Shown here: piece by piece, positions 5,557 to 5,719 of the stretch | Position numbering within the stretch: position 1 is the first letter of the stretch | Layout of the letters: each line of letters begins with the position of its first letter | Origin: Candidatus Dormiibacterota bacterium | GTDB lineage: Bacteria > Chloroflexota > Dormibacteria > UBA8260 | Direction of reading: 5' to 3' | DNA: 5,719 nucleotides | NCBI GenBank assembly: GCA_955652545.1 | Contig: CATPCA010000283.1 | Location: 1-5,719, forward strand | Translations under genes and position numbers: made by a program | Notes under the pieces: generated by a model | Seen by the model: only the letters and a program-made list of their open reading frames with translations | Told to the model about the DNA's origin: nothing | Databases searched by the model: none

Positions 5557-5668
5557 GGTGCCCAGACTTGGCTGAACTCCGGGTGGGCGCATGACTCAGT
5601 CTCCCGCTGACCTCGTGTCCTCATACAGACCTGTCGGCGTGCTCCTGGCCTCAGCCAAGCGGGGCACC
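5557..5668. repeat. 112-bp segment bounded by a long imperfect inverted repeat (structured RNA or MITE-like)
   Basis: GGTGCCC (5557-5563) is the exact reverse complement of GGGCACC (5662-5668). Nested inside, CTTGGCTGA (5567-5575) is the exact reverse complement of TCAGCCAAG (5651-5659). Only AGA against CG separates the two blocks, so 16 base pairs form with one small internal loop. Inside, TCAG/CTGA (5596-5599 with 5607-5610) and GCGC/GTGC (5587-5590 with 5639-5642) could add helices. A competing stem joins 5558-5564 to 5584-5590. No known riboswitch, SRP RNA core or T-box motif is recognised. No target-site duplication is evident at the edges. It starts 10 bases after the tRNA. Confidence 0.55.
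5599..5608 (+). repeat. Copy of the tRNA-Gly 3' terminus
   Basis: GTCTCCCGCT repeats exactly the last ten bases of the intact tRNA (5537-5546). The bases just before it (GACTCA) loosely recall the tRNA GAGTCTC. It could be a decayed tRNA 3' end or an attachment-site-like repeat, but ten bases in GC-rich DNA is short. No integrase gene is in the window. Confidence 0.3.
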
Positions 5669-5689
5669 AATGGAACGAGCGTGACCTGA

Positions 5690-5695
5690 TATGTT
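5690..5695 (+). promoter_or_regulatory. Possible -10 box in an AT-rich patch at the right end
   Basis: TATGTT lies in the only clearly AT-rich patch of the window (about 5687-5702), which is flanked by TGAT and ATCA arms (5687-5690, 5697-5700). It may be the promoter or operator of a gene beyond the right edge. No coding start is convincing in 5547-5719; the ATG at 5591 opens only a 32-codon frame without a ribosome site. Confidence 0.2.
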
Positions 5696-5719
5696 AATCA
5701 CTAGGCTGGTCCCGAGTAA

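Noticed and set aside
5557..5668. SRP (4.5S) RNA, T-box, TPP or tRNA-Sec in the inverted-repeat segment
   Set aside because: The GGAAG/AGCAGCCA core of SRP RNA, the T-box sequence, the TPP CUGAGA motif and a T-loop are all absent on both strands.
5591..5689. Small gene starting at the ATG at 5591
   Set aside because: A 32-codon frame without a ribosome site, lying inside the inverted-repeat segment; no protein features.
1..5719. CRISPR array, toxin-antitoxin, phage or defence genes
   Set aside because: No regularly spaced repeats and no recognisable genes of these types; the protein genes are metabolic, cluster-carrier or unknown membrane types.

Overview
This is a very GC-rich bacterial window with tightly packed genes and strong third-position G/C bias; long antisense open frames shadow every real gene. 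The tRNA has no encoded CCA, and a leaderless start is plausible at one gene. Together these suggest a high-GC lineage such as Actinomycetota, perhaps a deep branch, or a Chloroflexota-like group. This is inference: no marker gene here fixes the taxon.

Layout, left to right. (1) 1-1503, + strand: the 3' part of a medium/long-chain acyl-CoA synthetase of the AlkK/FadD type, cut by the window edge. (2) 1507-2823, - strand: a stand-alone GlcF/GlpC-like protein with two [4Fe-4S] motifs and two CCG-type domains. It converges on gene 1 with only 3 bases between the stops. (3) A 57-bp divergent control region holding two -10 elements that overlap in a near-palindrome. (4) 2881-4494, + strand: a 537-residue tandem ThyX-like protein whose two halves keep different parts of the ThyX signature. 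(5) 4617-4982: an ErpA/IscA-type Fe-S cluster carrier. (6) 5019-5393: a small four-helix membrane protein of unknown function, 36 bases downstream and probably co-transcribed. (7) 5384-5719: a non-coding block with a hairpin over the stop of gene 6, a 5' half of a tRNA-Gly, an intact tRNA-Gly(UCC), a short copy of the tRNA 3' end, and a 112-bp segment bounded by a long imperfect inverted repeat.

Working together: the acyl-CoA synthetase points to fatty-acid activation. The CCG protein carries electrons for an unseen flavin-linked dehydrogenase. The ErpA-like carrier could supply clusters to such proteins. The tandem ThyX-like protein shares a control region with the Fe-S protein, so a flavin/Fe-S redox link is possible but unproven. 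The points most worth a second look are the split ThyX signature, the symmetrical divergent promoter, and the broken and repeated tRNA-Gly region with its downstream inverted-repeat segment.
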